41,326 nucleotides of DNA from Bacillota bacterium (lineage in GTDB: Bacteria > Bacillota > UBA994): positions 1-41,326 of the forward strand of contig QLUS01000002.1 in NCBI GenBank assembly GCA_018725535.1. Reading direction: 5' to 3'. Position numbers and translations under genes: made by a program. How positions within the stretch are numbered: position 1 is the stretch's first letter; each line of letters begins with the position of its first letter. Positions 1 through 7,501 of this stretch are shown in pieces. Under the pieces are notes generated by a model, which was not told the origin of the DNA, did no database searches, and was given only the letters and a program-made list of their open reading frames with translations.

Positions 1-19
1 GCTAAGGCGAGGTGGTACA

Positions 20-1861
20 GTGTCCATTCTGGTGGTTAAAGACATTACGACCTACTATTTCGACAAACTGGTGCTGGATCGCGTGAGTTTCGTGATTAGT
101 GCCAAAGAGAAAGTAGCCTTGTTGGGCAGCAACGGTTGTGGCAAAACGACACTCTTGAAAGTCATCAGCGGAAAACTTAAGCCTGACGAGGGTGCCATTA
201 TGTTGCAAGGCGGCGCAAGAACGCACTATCTCGCGCAGGACCCTGATTTGCCGGTGGGGAAAAGTCTTGAAGAAGCGGTAACAGGCGTGTTTGCGGGCAT
301 CCAGCAGCTCGAGGGGGAAGTGCGCGCGCTAGAAGCACAGATGAGCGACACGGGACAGCTAGAAAAGCTCTTGCGCCGCTATGGCGAGCTGACGCAGCAG
401 TTCGAAGCGGCGGGGGGATACGAGCTTGGTTTCAAAGTTCGCTCGGTCTTGTTTGGACTGGGCTTTACAGAAAAAGACCTCGCCCTCTACACCGAGCAGC
501 TCAGCGGAGGGCAAAAGGTGCGGGCAGCCTTAGCCAAGGCTTTGCTCGAGGAGCCCGAAGTCTTGTTGCTGGACGAACCGACTAACCACCTTGATTTAAG
601 TGCTGTGGAGTGGCTAGAGGGCTTTTTGCCCTCATACAGGGGCGCGGTAATAATTGTTAGCCACGACCGTCATTTCCTTGACCGGGTGGTGACGCGCTGC
701 CTAGAGTTAGAACATCACCACATCGCCGACTACCCCGGCAATTTTAGTAAATACCGCGCTCTTAAAGCGGAACGCCTTTCGCTCATTGGTGCAGTCTACG
801 AGCGGGAACAAGCGGAAATGCAGCGCATGAAGCAATTGATAAACCGCTTTCGTGCGGGTACGCGCTCGACTACCGCCAAGAGCTGGGAAAAAAGACTAGA
901 GCGCACGAGCCATCGCGCCGTAGCCAAGACACAGGGCAAAACGAGCCTAAAGCTGCACATTGGAGAGCACAAGCGCAGTGGTCGGGACGTTTTAGAGTTG
1001 ACGGATGTTCAAGTTGGCTACGACGAGAGGATGCTGTTCGCGCCCTTCTCGGCACAGGTGCGCCGCGGCGAGCGAATCGCTTTGCTCGGGCCAAATGGCG
1101 TGGGAAAAACTTCGCTGCTCCGTGCACTAGTAGGCGAGATTCCTCATCGCGGCAAGCTGCGTTGGGGCGCAGGGGTGAGCGTGGGGTATTTTGACCAAGA
1201 GCTGCGTTTGACTAGCTCCCTGCACACCGTGCTAGAAGAAATTACCCTAAACTTTCATCATTTATCGGAATGGCAGGCGCGCGACTATCTCGCAGGGTTT
1301 CTTTTCAAGGGCGATATGGTGTTTCAGGGTGTGGGGACATTATCGGGGGGCGAGCGCAACCGCCTGAATTTAGCCAAGCTGTTGCTGTCTGCCCATAACG
1401 TCCTAGTGCTCGACGAACCTACGAACCACCTAGATATTGAAAGTCGCGAGGTGTTAGAGCGTGTACTGATGGGCTACACCGGGGTGGTGCTTTTTGTTTC
1501 GCATGACCGGTTCTTTCTCGGCAATGTGGCGACGCGGGTGTGGCAATTCGCCGGCGGTAAGATTATTGACCACCGACAAAACTATAGCGATTGGCGACAA
1601 AGCTTGCTTGTGCCGAAAGCAAGCAGCCCTATCGCTACGCCAACGAACCGTGCTGCTAAGCCCAAACAAAGCAATGTCGTGGCGCTAGAGAATGAGATCG
1701 GGCGGCTAGAACAAGAGAAAACGGCGCAAGAAGGGAATATGGCTAAGAGCGAGTTCCTCAAGCAAAAGGACGGCGGCCGCGACGCTATCGCGCGCTATAT
1801 GTGGGTGTGCTCGCGCCTAAAAGAGCTCTATGCGCAATGGGAGCGAGAATATGGGAGTTGA
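20..1861 (+). CDS. ABC-F family ATP-binding protein
   Basis: This is a soluble tandem-ATPase ABC-F protein of 613 aa; the family acts on ribosomes (translation factors or ribosome-protection proteins) and does not transport. Two nucleotide-binding domains are visible. The first has Walker A GSNGCGKTT near residue 36, signature LSGGQ and Walker B LLLDEPTNHLDL. The second has GPNGVGKTS near residue 357, signature LSGGE and LVLDEPTNHLDI. The charged linker between them (about residues 240-310) is the usual P-site tRNA interaction motif region, and the C-terminus (about 565-613) is charged and probably coiled coil. The GTG start has an AGGCGAGGTGG ribosome-binding site just upstream. Specific subfamily (Uup, EttA-like or antibiotic-resistance type) cannot be fixed from motifs alone. 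Confidence 0.93.
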   Translation: MSILVVKDITTYYFDKLVLDRVSFVISAKEKVALLGSNGCGKTTLLKVISGKLKPDEGAIMLQGGARTHYLAQDPDLPVGKSLEEAVTGVFAGIQQLEGEVRALEAQMSDTGQLEKLLRRYGELTQQFEAAGGYELGFKVRSVLFGLGFTEKDLALYTEQLSGGQKVRAALAKALLEEPEVLLLDEPTNHLDLSAVEWLEGFLPSYRGAVIIVSHDRHFLDRVVTRCLELEHHHIADYPGNFSKYRALKAERLSLIGAVYEREQAEMQRMKQLINRFRAGTRSTTAKSWEKRLERTSHRAVAKTQGKTSLKLHIGEHKRSGRDVLELTDVQVGYDERMLFAPFSAQVRRGERIALLGPNGVGKTSLLRALVGEIPHRGKLRWGAGVSVGYFDQELRLTSSLHTVLEEITLNFHHLSEWQARDYLAGFLFKGDMVFQGVGTLSGGERNRLNLAKLLLSAHNVLVLDEPTNHLDIESREVLERVLMGYTGVVLFVSHDRFFLGNVATRVWQFAGGKIIDHRQNYSDWRQSLLVPKASSPIATPTNRAAKPKQSNVVALENEIGRLEQEKTAQEGNMAKSEFLKQKDGGRDAIARYMWVCSRLKELYAQWEREYGS

Positions 1862-1862
1862 C

Positions 1863-1890
1863 GGACAGCGGACAGCGGACAGCGGACAGC
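1863..1890. repeat. Heptanucleotide tandem repeat, 4 x GGACAGC
   Basis: Four perfect 7-bp units lie between the ABC-F stop codon and the ribosome-binding site of the HD-domain gene. The unit, read as GCGGACA, differs by one base from the unit of the repeat at 34966-34993 (GCGGAAA on the opposite strand). The array would be untranslated if the HD gene starts at 1902. It lies in frame upstream of that start, so an upstream start would translate it. Confidence 0.9.
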
Positions 1891-1901
1891 GGGAGGTGCG
1901 C

Positions 1902-2543
1902 ATGGATAGGGAAAAGATCATGGCGTGGGGCATGGAGAAAATGAACTTCGTGGACGAAGCACCGTTAGAGAAGGGCTACCGTTACTATCACGGAAAAAGG
2001 ACAGCGCAAATTGCACTGTCCTTAGCTCAGGGCATGAATCTCCCTGTTGACCGCGACACATTGTTTGCCGGCGCATTCTTACACGATGTGGGGAAGGCAG
2101 GGTTTAACGGGCCACACCATGGGGCACGCGGTGAGGCCATGATTCGCGCCGAGATAGCTTATCTGTTCTCTCCCGCAGAACTAGAACAAGTAGCGCACAT
2201 CGTCAGGTATCATTATACACGGCCCCGCAGTCATTATGCAGCTGGTCAACCGCAACCAGCGCTGAGCACGGAAGCTTTGCTTGTTCAGGACGCCGACGCT
2301 CTAGACCATTTCGGCGGCAATGCGCTGTGGCTGGCGTTTCGTTGGAGCATGGCGCATGGTCGGGATCCGGAAGAAACCATCCGCTTCTATCGCGAGCAAG
2401 ATGTCGTGTGGCGGCGCGAGGCACTTGAGGGGCTAAACTTTCCCCTCAGCCGCCGCGAACTTGAGTCTCGCATTGTCCGTATTGATGCCTTCTTTGCGCT
2501 CTGGGAGCTCGAGGAGCATGGCAAGCTAACGTACATGCGCTAG
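1902..2543 (+). CDS. HD-domain phosphohydrolase-like protein
   Basis: A 213-aa protein with a metal-dependent HD domain: YHGKRTAQIALSLA supplies the first His, FLHDVGKAG the HD pair, and the following HHGARGEAM and VRYHY segments carry further candidate metal ligands; a late aspartate lies in VQDADALDHFGG. The family includes nucleotidases and phosphodiesterases acting on small phosphorylated substrates; the substrate here is not evident. I chose ATG 1902 because GGGAGG sits 6-11 bases upstream and because the in-frame extension to 1830 runs through the tandem repeat and overlaps the ABC-F gene. It is followed by about 90 bases that hold the hicAB promoter. Confidence 0.8.
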   Translation: MDREKIMAWGMEKMNFVDEAPLEKGYRYYHGKRTAQIALSLAQGMNLPVDRDTLFAGAFLHDVGKAGFNGPHHGARGEAMIRAEIAYLFSPAELEQVAHIVRYHYTRPRSHYAAGQPQPALSTEALLVQDADALDHFGGNALWLAFRWSMAHGRDPEETIRFYREQDVVWRREALEGLNFPLSRRELESRIVRIDAFFALWELEEHGKLTYMR

Positions 2544-2584
2544 TTACTGGCCACGTTGAGAACCACCCATTTGTGAGAAGTGAG

Positions 2585-2614
2585 TTGGGCACGTATTGCA
2601 GTACGTGTTACAAT
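2585..2614 (+). promoter_or_regulatory. Putative hicAB promoter with operator dyad
   Basis: TTGGGC (2585-2590), an 18-base spacer and TACAAT (2609-2614) form a plausible vegetative promoter that would start transcription about 15 bases before the hicA GTG. A perfect dyad, CACGTA-TTGCAG-TACGTG (2590-2607), fills the spacer. HicB antitoxins with ribbon-helix-helix domains commonly repress their own promoter, so this dyad is the obvious candidate operator; that binding is inferred, not shown. Confidence 0.6.
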
Positions 2615-2635
2615 GGGAGAGAAGGGGTGGAAGCT

Positions 2636-2854
2636 GTGGTCGATTACTCATCCAAAGAGATCCTTCGGCAGCTACGAGCCTTCGGTTGGGAGATAGTCGG
2701 CCAGAGGGAGTCGCATGTTTACCTCGAGCACAAGTCCTCGCCCGGGAAAGTCACCGTACCGCATCCCAAGAAGAGTTTGAAACGGAAGACGGCGTTAAGT
2801 ATCTTAAAACAAGCGGGCTTGCGCCTAGAAAGGGGAGGCCAACAGGATGGATAA
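2636..2854 (+). CDS. hicA: HicA-type toxin (mRNA interferase)
   Basis: A 72-aa basic protein with the double-stranded-RNA-binding-like fold of HicA: the N-terminal SSKEILRQLRAFGWEIV helix/strand, then GQRESHVYLEH holding the catalytic-position histidine (family pattern G-S/R-H-H-x), then a VTVPHP strand and a final helix RKTALSILKQAGL. Known HicA toxins cleave mRNA in a translation-independent way. Starts further upstream would enter the promoter region; GTG 2636 fits the predicted transcript and has a GAGAAGGGG ribosome-binding site. It overlaps the next gene by 8 bases, the usual toxin-first hicAB arrangement. Confidence 0.85.
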   Translation: MVDYSSKEILRQLRAFGWEIVGQRESHVYLEHKSSPGKVTVPHPKKSLKRKTALSILKQAGLRLERGGQQDG

Positions 2855-3287
2855 GTATATATACCCTGCAGTTTTTGAACCATGTGAAGAGGGGGGGTTA
2901 AGTGTCACATTCCCCGATCTACTAGGCTGTATTACCGAAGGCGAGACCATGGCAGAGGCCTTAGCAATGGCGAAGGAAGTGCTGGAGCTGTTTCTCTATG
3001 GTATAGAGAGAAAGGCAGAGACAATGCCAGCCCCTAGCAATCCGGCTGTGGTCTCTGTGCCCGCAGGCGGCTTTGTCAGCCTTATTGAGGCCTGGATGCC
3101 AGCCGTTCGTTATGATATGGCGACAAAGTCCGTGAAAAAGACTCTGACCATACCCAGCTGGTTAAATGACCATGCTGAGCAGCACGGCATTAACTACTCA
3201 CAACTCCTGCAGGCCGCACTCAAGGAACACCTCGGAGTTAAAGAACCCTCCTACGCCAAGCAATATGGCACTAAGGGGAAAGCTTAA
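2847..3287 (+). CDS. hicB: HicB-type antitoxin
   Basis: A 146-aa antitoxin partner of HicA. The N-terminal half (YIYPAVFEPCEEGGLSVTFPDLLGC then ITEGETMAEALAMAKEVLELFL) is the degenerate RNase H-like HicB domain that binds and neutralises HicA. The C-terminal part (KKTLTIPSWLNDHAEQHG, followed by INYSQLLQAALKEHLG) looks like a ribbon-helix-helix DNA-binding domain. AAGGGGAGGCC upstream is the ribosome-binding site and lies inside hicA. Translational coupling and autoregulation at the dyad 2590-2607 are expected. Confidence 0.88.
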   Translation: MDKYIYPAVFEPCEEGGLSVTFPDLLGCITEGETMAEALAMAKEVLELFLYGIERKAETMPAPSNPAVVSVPAGGFVSLIEAWMPAVRYDMATKSVKKTLTIPSWLNDHAEQHGINYSQLLQAALKEHLGVKEPSYAKQYGTKGKA

Positions 3288-3292
3288 ACCGG

Positions 3293-3667
3293 ATGATGAA
3301 GCTAAGCCTAATGCACAAAATGGTCGCGACCATAGACAAGGATTACCGCTCACCAATTTTGTCGGCAGTCGGTGCTCCCTGGGGGTGCGCCCCGGACAAA
3401 GTCTATTTCTGGCGGGCGAGTGCCAACTTTGCTTGCGTCACCGCCGTAGGGGACCAACGTGTCTTTCTGCGCTTTAATGGCATTACTGCAAGGGCCCCTC
3501 AACTTGTAGAGGCTGAAGTAGAGGTCCTAAATGCCCTAGCTAAGCTAGGGTTGAGTGTTAACGCCCCGGTCAAATCCCTGTCCGGCAGGTATGTCGAGGT
3601 TGTCGCGACGGAGTGGGGAGTCTACGTAGCCGTCGCTTCCACCGCCTGTTCTTCATCGCCAGATTAA
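3293..3667 (+). pseudogene. Truncated APH/choline-kinase-like phosphotransferase remnant
   Basis: This 124-aa reading frame resembles the N-lobe of the aminoglycoside-phosphotransferase-like kinase family: a glycine-poor strand region (FWRASANFACVTAVGDQRVFLRF), the helix LVEAEVEVLNALAKLGLSV and the hinge segment SGRYVEVVATEWGVYVAV. The catalytic C-lobe (HGD-x-x-x-N and DFD motifs) is missing. A different frame (about 3634-3777) continues with RLFFIARLRRCLDIDID and a DLPDW segment up to a TAA, which may be the original C-terminal tail. This suggests an internal deletion with loss of frame. It starts 6 bases after hicB with a poor ribosome-binding site. The family match is moderate. Confidence 0.5.
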
Positions 3668-3778
3668 GGCGCTGCCTTGACATCGACATAGACAACCGCG
3701 ATTTGCCCGATTGGCTCATCAACATTCTGTCCAGCGTCCTGCTCTGTGTTCTCTGTGCCTCTGTAGTGCACGACTAAA

Positions 3779-3806
3779 AAAAGGGCTGCCGGTGCGCAGC
3801 CCTTTT
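3779..3806. terminator. Bidirectional rho-independent terminator
   Basis: A perfect 11-bp stem (AAAAGGGCTGC / GCAGCCCTTTT) with a 6-base loop. It ends in T runs on both strands and lies between the plus-strand hicAB/remnant genes and the convergent minus-strand TRAP operon, so it can serve both. Confidence 0.88.
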
Positions 3807-3829
3807 ACGTGTCCATGGCGTTCTACAAG

Positions 3830-5848
3830 TTAGTGTGTCGTAGTGTGACTTGCCGTGTCGCACTCCTCCGTCCCTCGACTCCGTTCTTTCTCCCTTCTAC
3901 TCCGCTGCGCGAAGTAAACCACGCCCAGCGCGACAAGACCGAAGGTATCTGTCAGGAGACCTGGGTCAATTAAGCCTAGCGCTGCGGCAAACAAGAGCAC
4001 TCGTTCCCACAACAGAGCTGGCACGATAAAGTAGCCTTGCACCGCTGTGGCCAGTGCGATAATGCCCATCAGCGCCGTCGCGATATTGTGCACAGCCTCG
4101 AGCCAAGTAACATCGACGAGCAGCAGGCCAGGCGATATGGCAAAAATGTAGGGAATAAGAAACGCGGCCAAGGCAAGTTTGACGGCAATGAGACCGGTCT
4201 TCATGGCGTTGCCGCCAGCTATTCCAGCGCCGGCATAGGCGGCTAGTGCCACAGGCGGCGTAATATCCGCGATAATGCCGAAGTAGAAGATAAAGAGATG
4301 CGCGGCGATCAGCGGCACGCCTAGTTCCACGAGCGCAGGCGCGGCCATTACGGCTAAGACAATGTACTTGGCGGTCGTCGGTAGTCCCATGCCTAGGATG
4401 ATGGAAGCGATCATCGTCAGGAAAAGGGTGAGCAGGAGATTGCCCCCGGCTACCTGCAGCACTAGGTGGGCGAACTTGAGACCGAGCCCCGTGAGAGTCA
4501 CCACGCCGACCACAATGCCAGCACAAGCACAGGCAGCGGCAACACCTACGGCGCTACGAGCGCCGTTCTCGAAAGCCTTGGGAATGCCGAGAATCAAGGC
4601 TTTGCCAGACTTAAAGTCGCGTCTCAGCAAAAACCCGAGCAGCGCTACCAGCACGGCAATGTTAATGCTTTGGAAGGCAGCCCAGAAGGGCGAGCGCCCC
4701 GCCATCAGAAAATAGATGATGGTAAATAGCGGGATAATCAGATACCAGCCGCGCCTGAGGGTTTCACCGGCATTCGGCAACATCGACTTCGGCAGCCCTT
4801 TCAGCCCGGTCTTCACTGCTTCCAGATGCACCATCGTGCCCACGCCGAGGTAATAAAGAATGGCGGGGATGGCTGCGGCCTTTACGATGTCAAGATAGGC
4901 GATACCCGTCATCTCGGCCATAATAAAGGCTGCGGCGCCCATAACGGGCGGCATTATTTGCCCGCCCGTAGAAGCTGCTGCCTCTACGGCACCGGCGAAC
5001 CCTGGGCTGTAGCCGACTTTTTTCATCGCAGGGATGGTGAATGCGCCCGTTGTGACAGTGTTCGCCACGGACGACCCGGAGATAGAGCCCATGAGGCCCG
5101 AGGCGAGCACGGCTGTTTTGGCGGGTCCCCCGCGCATATGGCCTGTTGCGGCAAAAGCCAGATCGATAAAGAATCGCCCGACCCCGGTTTTTTCCAAAAA
5201 GGCTCCGTAAAGAATGAACAAAAAGACGAAGGTCGAACTGACGCCAAGCGGTATCCCGAAAATGCCTTCTGTAGTCAAAAAGAGATGATCCACTATGCTC
5301 CTTACCGAGTAGCCGCGGTGTACCAAAAGGCCCGGCATCCATGGGCCAAAGCGAGCGTAGACAATAAAGGCTAGCGCCACCAGCGGGAGCTCTGGTCCCA
5401 CCGCGCGGCGGGCAATCTCTAACACTAGTAGTATGGCAACAATGCCTACATAGACATCCATAGATGTGGGCAGGCCAGCGCGAAAAATCAGTGCCTTATA
5501 GTTAACCAGCAAGTAAAGACATACGCCTACCCCCAGAATTGCTAAAACAACGTCATACCACGGCAGTTTGTGCTTGCTTAGCTTTTTTGTGGCCGGCCAC
5601 AAAAGAAATGCTAATATCATGGCGAACATTAAGTGAACTGCGCGCTGCTGCATGGCCACCAGTACGCCCATAGCCGCAGTATAGTAGTGAAACAGAGACA
5701 TGGTGATAGCGATGCCAGAAACCACTAGGCCCACCCAACCGGCAAATTTGCGGAACTGAGAGTCGGGGTCGTATTTTTCGAGCGTGGCTTGCACGTCAAT
5801 CGGCTCAAGGTGTGCCGCTACGCTTGGCTTATGCTCTTCGCGGCTCAT
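3830..5848 (-). CDS. TRAP transporter fused permease (TAXI type, DctQM-like)
   Basis: A 672-aa polytopic membrane protein, the fusion of small and large TRAP permease subunits found in TAXI-type systems. About four N-terminal hydrophobic segments (DctQ-like) precede the long DctM-like part. That part includes GGPAKTAVLASGLMGSISGSS, EAAASTGGQIMPPVMGAAAF and GMGLPTTAKYIVLAV, which match the characteristic conserved glycine/proline-rich re-entrant segments. It would use an ion gradient to import substrate delivered by the binding protein encoded upstream. I start at ATG 5848 because AAGGAG lies 9-10 bases before it; a start 9 codons earlier has no comparable site. The C-terminal tail is hydrophilic and low complexity. 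Last gene of its operon. Confidence 0.92.
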   Translation of the reverse strand: MSREEHKPSVAAHLEPIDVQATLEKYDPDSQFRKFAGWVGLVVSGIAITMSLFHYYTAAMGVLVAMQQRAVHLMFAMILAFLLWPATKKLSKHKLPWYDVVLAILGVGVCLYLLVNYKALIFRAGLPTSMDVYVGIVAILLVLEIARRAVGPELPLVALAFIVYARFGPWMPGLLVHRGYSVRSIVDHLFLTTEGIFGIPLGVSSTFVFLFILYGAFLEKTGVGRFFIDLAFAATGHMRGGPAKTAVLASGLMGSISGSSVANTVTTGAFTIPAMKKVGYSPGFAGAVEAAASTGGQIMPPVMGAAAFIMAEMTGIAYLDIVKAAAIPAILYYLGVGTMVHLEAVKTGLKGLPKSMLPNAGETLRRGWYLIIPLFTIIYFLMAGRSPFWAAFQSINIAVLVALLGFLLRRDFKSGKALILGIPKAFENGARSAVGVAAACACAGIVVGVVTLTGLGLKFAHLVLQVAGGNLLLTLFLTMIASIILGMGLPTTAKYIVLAVMAAPALVELGVPLIAAHLFIFYFGIIADITPPVALAAYAGAGIAGGNAMKTGLIAVKLALAAFLIPYIFAISPGLLLVDVTWLEAVHNIATALMGIIALATAVQGYFIVPALLWERVLLFAAALGLIDPGLLTDTFGLVALGVVYFAQRSRREKERSRGTEECDTASHTTTH

Positions 5849-5935
5849 GACAACACTCTCCTTAATCGCAGCCAAACAACAGGCCGCGTGGCCAAGTAAA
5901 CATCAACTCTGGTCCCGGATGGGTACTGTGCTAGG

Positions 5936-6361
5936 TCAACTCGGGCGTTCTCCAGCACTATGGCCTGTGAGGTCTCGGGGGAGAATTAGGCTTAGCGAGG
6001 GGAGGGCGGTGTCGTGGGGGACGAAGAACCAGCCGTCTTCCATGCGGAAACCTAGGGTGTTTTCCGTAGAAATACCCGCGTTGTACGATTTCATCCTGCT
6101 CCCGGTGAGCCTAAGACCCGACTCTTCGACGGCGAGGTATTCAAAGATGGGGGTGCGTTCCACCGAGTGCACAAAATAGCTGGCGACAGTGTCGCCGACC
6201 GCAACCTCAAACGTGTGAGTGGCGTGACAAATGACCTGTATTACCAGCACGCGCGACGTGGGAAAAAAAGAGGACAAGAGGAAAACTAGAGCGAACACAC
6301 TACCTAGCAGGGTGGTGAGCGAAGGGGCACCGCGCCGCAGTGCCCCTTGTCTCCGGTGCAC
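5936..6361 (-). CDS. DUF1850 domain-containing protein
   Basis: A 141-aa protein with one N-terminal hydrophobic segment (about residues 17-45) and an exported domain containing FVHSVERTPIFEYLAVEESGLRLTGSRMKSYNAG, split by turns, typical of DUF1850. This family is found almost always between the binding protein and fused permease of TAXI TRAP systems, and it is so placed here. Its biochemical role is unknown. The GTG start shares its first G with the TAG stop of the preceding binding-protein gene, so translation is probably coupled. Confidence 0.85.
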   Translation of the reverse strand: MHRRQGALRRGAPSLTTLLGSVFALVFLLSSFFPTSRVLVIQVICHATHTFEVAVGDTVASYFVHSVERTPIFEYLAVEESGLRLTGSRMKSYNAGISTENTLGFRMEDGWFFVPHDTALPSLSLILPRDLTGHSAGERPS

Positions 6362-7320
6362 TAGCGCCGTTCCCTAAAGAACCGTTCTGCACCTGGGTGA
6401 AGTGGTATGGGCATCGCATCCCGTGCTGTAGCGAGAGAAAGGTCTTTGCCGCGCACATGGGCAGCGCCGAAAACGTCGAGGCGCTTGAACAAGGCTCTGG
6501 TGATTTCATAGACTTGTCGCTCCGGGAGGTTTCCCTTAACCGCAATCATCGCCCGCACGGCCACTGTTTCTACGGGAGCCGCTAAGCCGCGGTAGGTCTC
6601 CGCAGGGACGGTGTGCTTAGTGTAGAAGGGGTGAGCAGTGCGTAGCGCGTCAATCTCAGGACCGGTCAAGGTGACAAGAGTAACCGCAATGCCATGAGCA
6701 AGTTCAGTCACGGCAGCGGTGGGGATACCGGCGGTGACAAAGGCGGCATCGAGGTGCCCGTCCCTAATTTGCGCCGTAGCGTCACCAAAGGGCAGATACT
6801 CCACTTTAGCTAAGGCGGCATACTGAATGCCGAAAGCCCCGAGGATCTGGCGAGCATTAGCCTCAGTGCCCGAACCTTTGGCACCTACAGCCACGCGTTT
6901 CCCAACTAAATCGCGCACGGACCTAATGCCCGACGCTTCAGTGGCGATAACCTGAATGACCTCGGGGTAGAGAGTCGCGATGCCGCGGATTTGATCGTTC
7001 TTGCGGCCTTTGAACATTTCCAGCCCGTTAAAGGAGTAGTAAGCGATGTCATTTTGCATGAAGGCTAGCTCTACGCCTTCCGCGCCGGCCGTGGCTAAGA
7101 GGTGGGCATTGGCAACCGAGGCCCCGGTAACGCGTGCGGAAGCCTCCATGTTGCGGATTTCTGCGTTAAGGATTTTGGCGAGTGCGCCGCCAAGCGGATA
7201 GTAGACTCCACCCGTCCCGCCGGTAGCGATACTGAGGAACTGTTTTCGCGGCGCACAGCCAGTGATAACGACGGCTAGGGCAGCAACAAGTACGAAGGCG
7301 ACGATTAGTGTGCGTTTCAT
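6361..7320 (-). CDS. TAXI-family TRAP solute-binding lipoprotein
   Basis: A 319-aa extracytoplasmic receptor of a TAXI TRAP transporter. The N-terminus is a lipoprotein signal (hydrophobic residues 5-19, lipobox ITGC with Cys22). The mature part opens with FLSIATGGTGGVYYPLGGAL, the TAXI family hallmark, and contains VGAKGSGTEANARQIL and HLDAAFVTAGIPTAAV, also conserved. Substrates of this family include dicarboxylates and glutamate, but the substrate is not readable here. CAGGAGGGG precedes the ATG. It is the first gene of a three-gene minus-strand operon with the DUF1850 protein and permease. Confidence 0.93.
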   Translation of the reverse strand: MKRTLIVAFVLVAALAVVITGCAPRKQFLSIATGGTGGVYYPLGGALAKILNAEIRNMEASARVTGASVANAHLLATAGAEGVELAFMQNDIAYYSFNGLEMFKGRKNDQIRGIATLYPEVIQVIATEASGIRSVRDLVGKRVAVGAKGSGTEANARQILGAFGIQYAALAKVEYLPFGDATAQIRDGHLDAAFVTAGIPTAAVTELAHGIAVTLVTLTGPEIDALRTAHPFYTKHTVPAETYRGLAAPVETVAVRAMIAVKGNLPERQVYEITRALFKRLDVFGAAHVRGKDLSLATARDAMPIPLHPGAERFFRERR

Positions 7321-7361
7321 ATTACCCCTCCTGTTAGTTTGTGCCTTAGCTTAGACCGTGA

Positions 7362-7391
7362 CCTACAGAATCCTACAGAATCCTACAGAAA
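7362..7391. repeat. Tandem repeat, 3 x CCTACAGAAT
   Basis: Three direct 10-bp units (the last differs in its final base) lie in the divergent space between the TRAP operon and the PHP gene. They abut a second, unrelated tandem duplication at 7391-7428. Confidence 0.9.
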
Positions 7392-7428
7392 AATACTTGC
7401 ACAGTTCAGAAATACTTGCACAGTTCAG
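7391..7428. repeat. Perfect 19-bp tandem duplication
   Basis: The unit AAATACTTGCACAGTTCAG occurs twice without interruption (7391-7409 and 7410-7428). It lies upstream of the promoter-like TATAAT at 7474 and adjoins the 10-bp repeat array. Confidence 0.92.
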
Positions 7429-7473
7429 AAGATTGTCTAGAATTGGACGACTGCAGAGTTTGGCTAAATCAGG

Positions 7474-7479
7474 TATAAT
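7474..7479 (+). promoter_or_regulatory. Putative -10 box upstream of PHP-rapZ-yvcK
   Basis: A perfect TATAAT lies 22 bases before the chosen GTG of the PHP gene. No good -35 is present at the standard distance (CTGCAG at 7451-7456). If used, it places the transcript start near 7486 and rules out the longer upstream reading of the PHP gene. Confidence 0.45.
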
Positions 7480-7501
7480 AGACGGGACAGCCTATGTGGG
7501 G

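Noticed and set aside
4826..5374. Open frame of 182 codons on the plus strand opposite the TRAP permease
   Set aside because: It is antisense to a clearly recognised permease and has no domain or plausible ribosome-binding site.
7362..7428. CRISPR-like array
   Set aside because: The repeats are short, directly adjacent without spacers, and of two different units; no cas genes are nearby.
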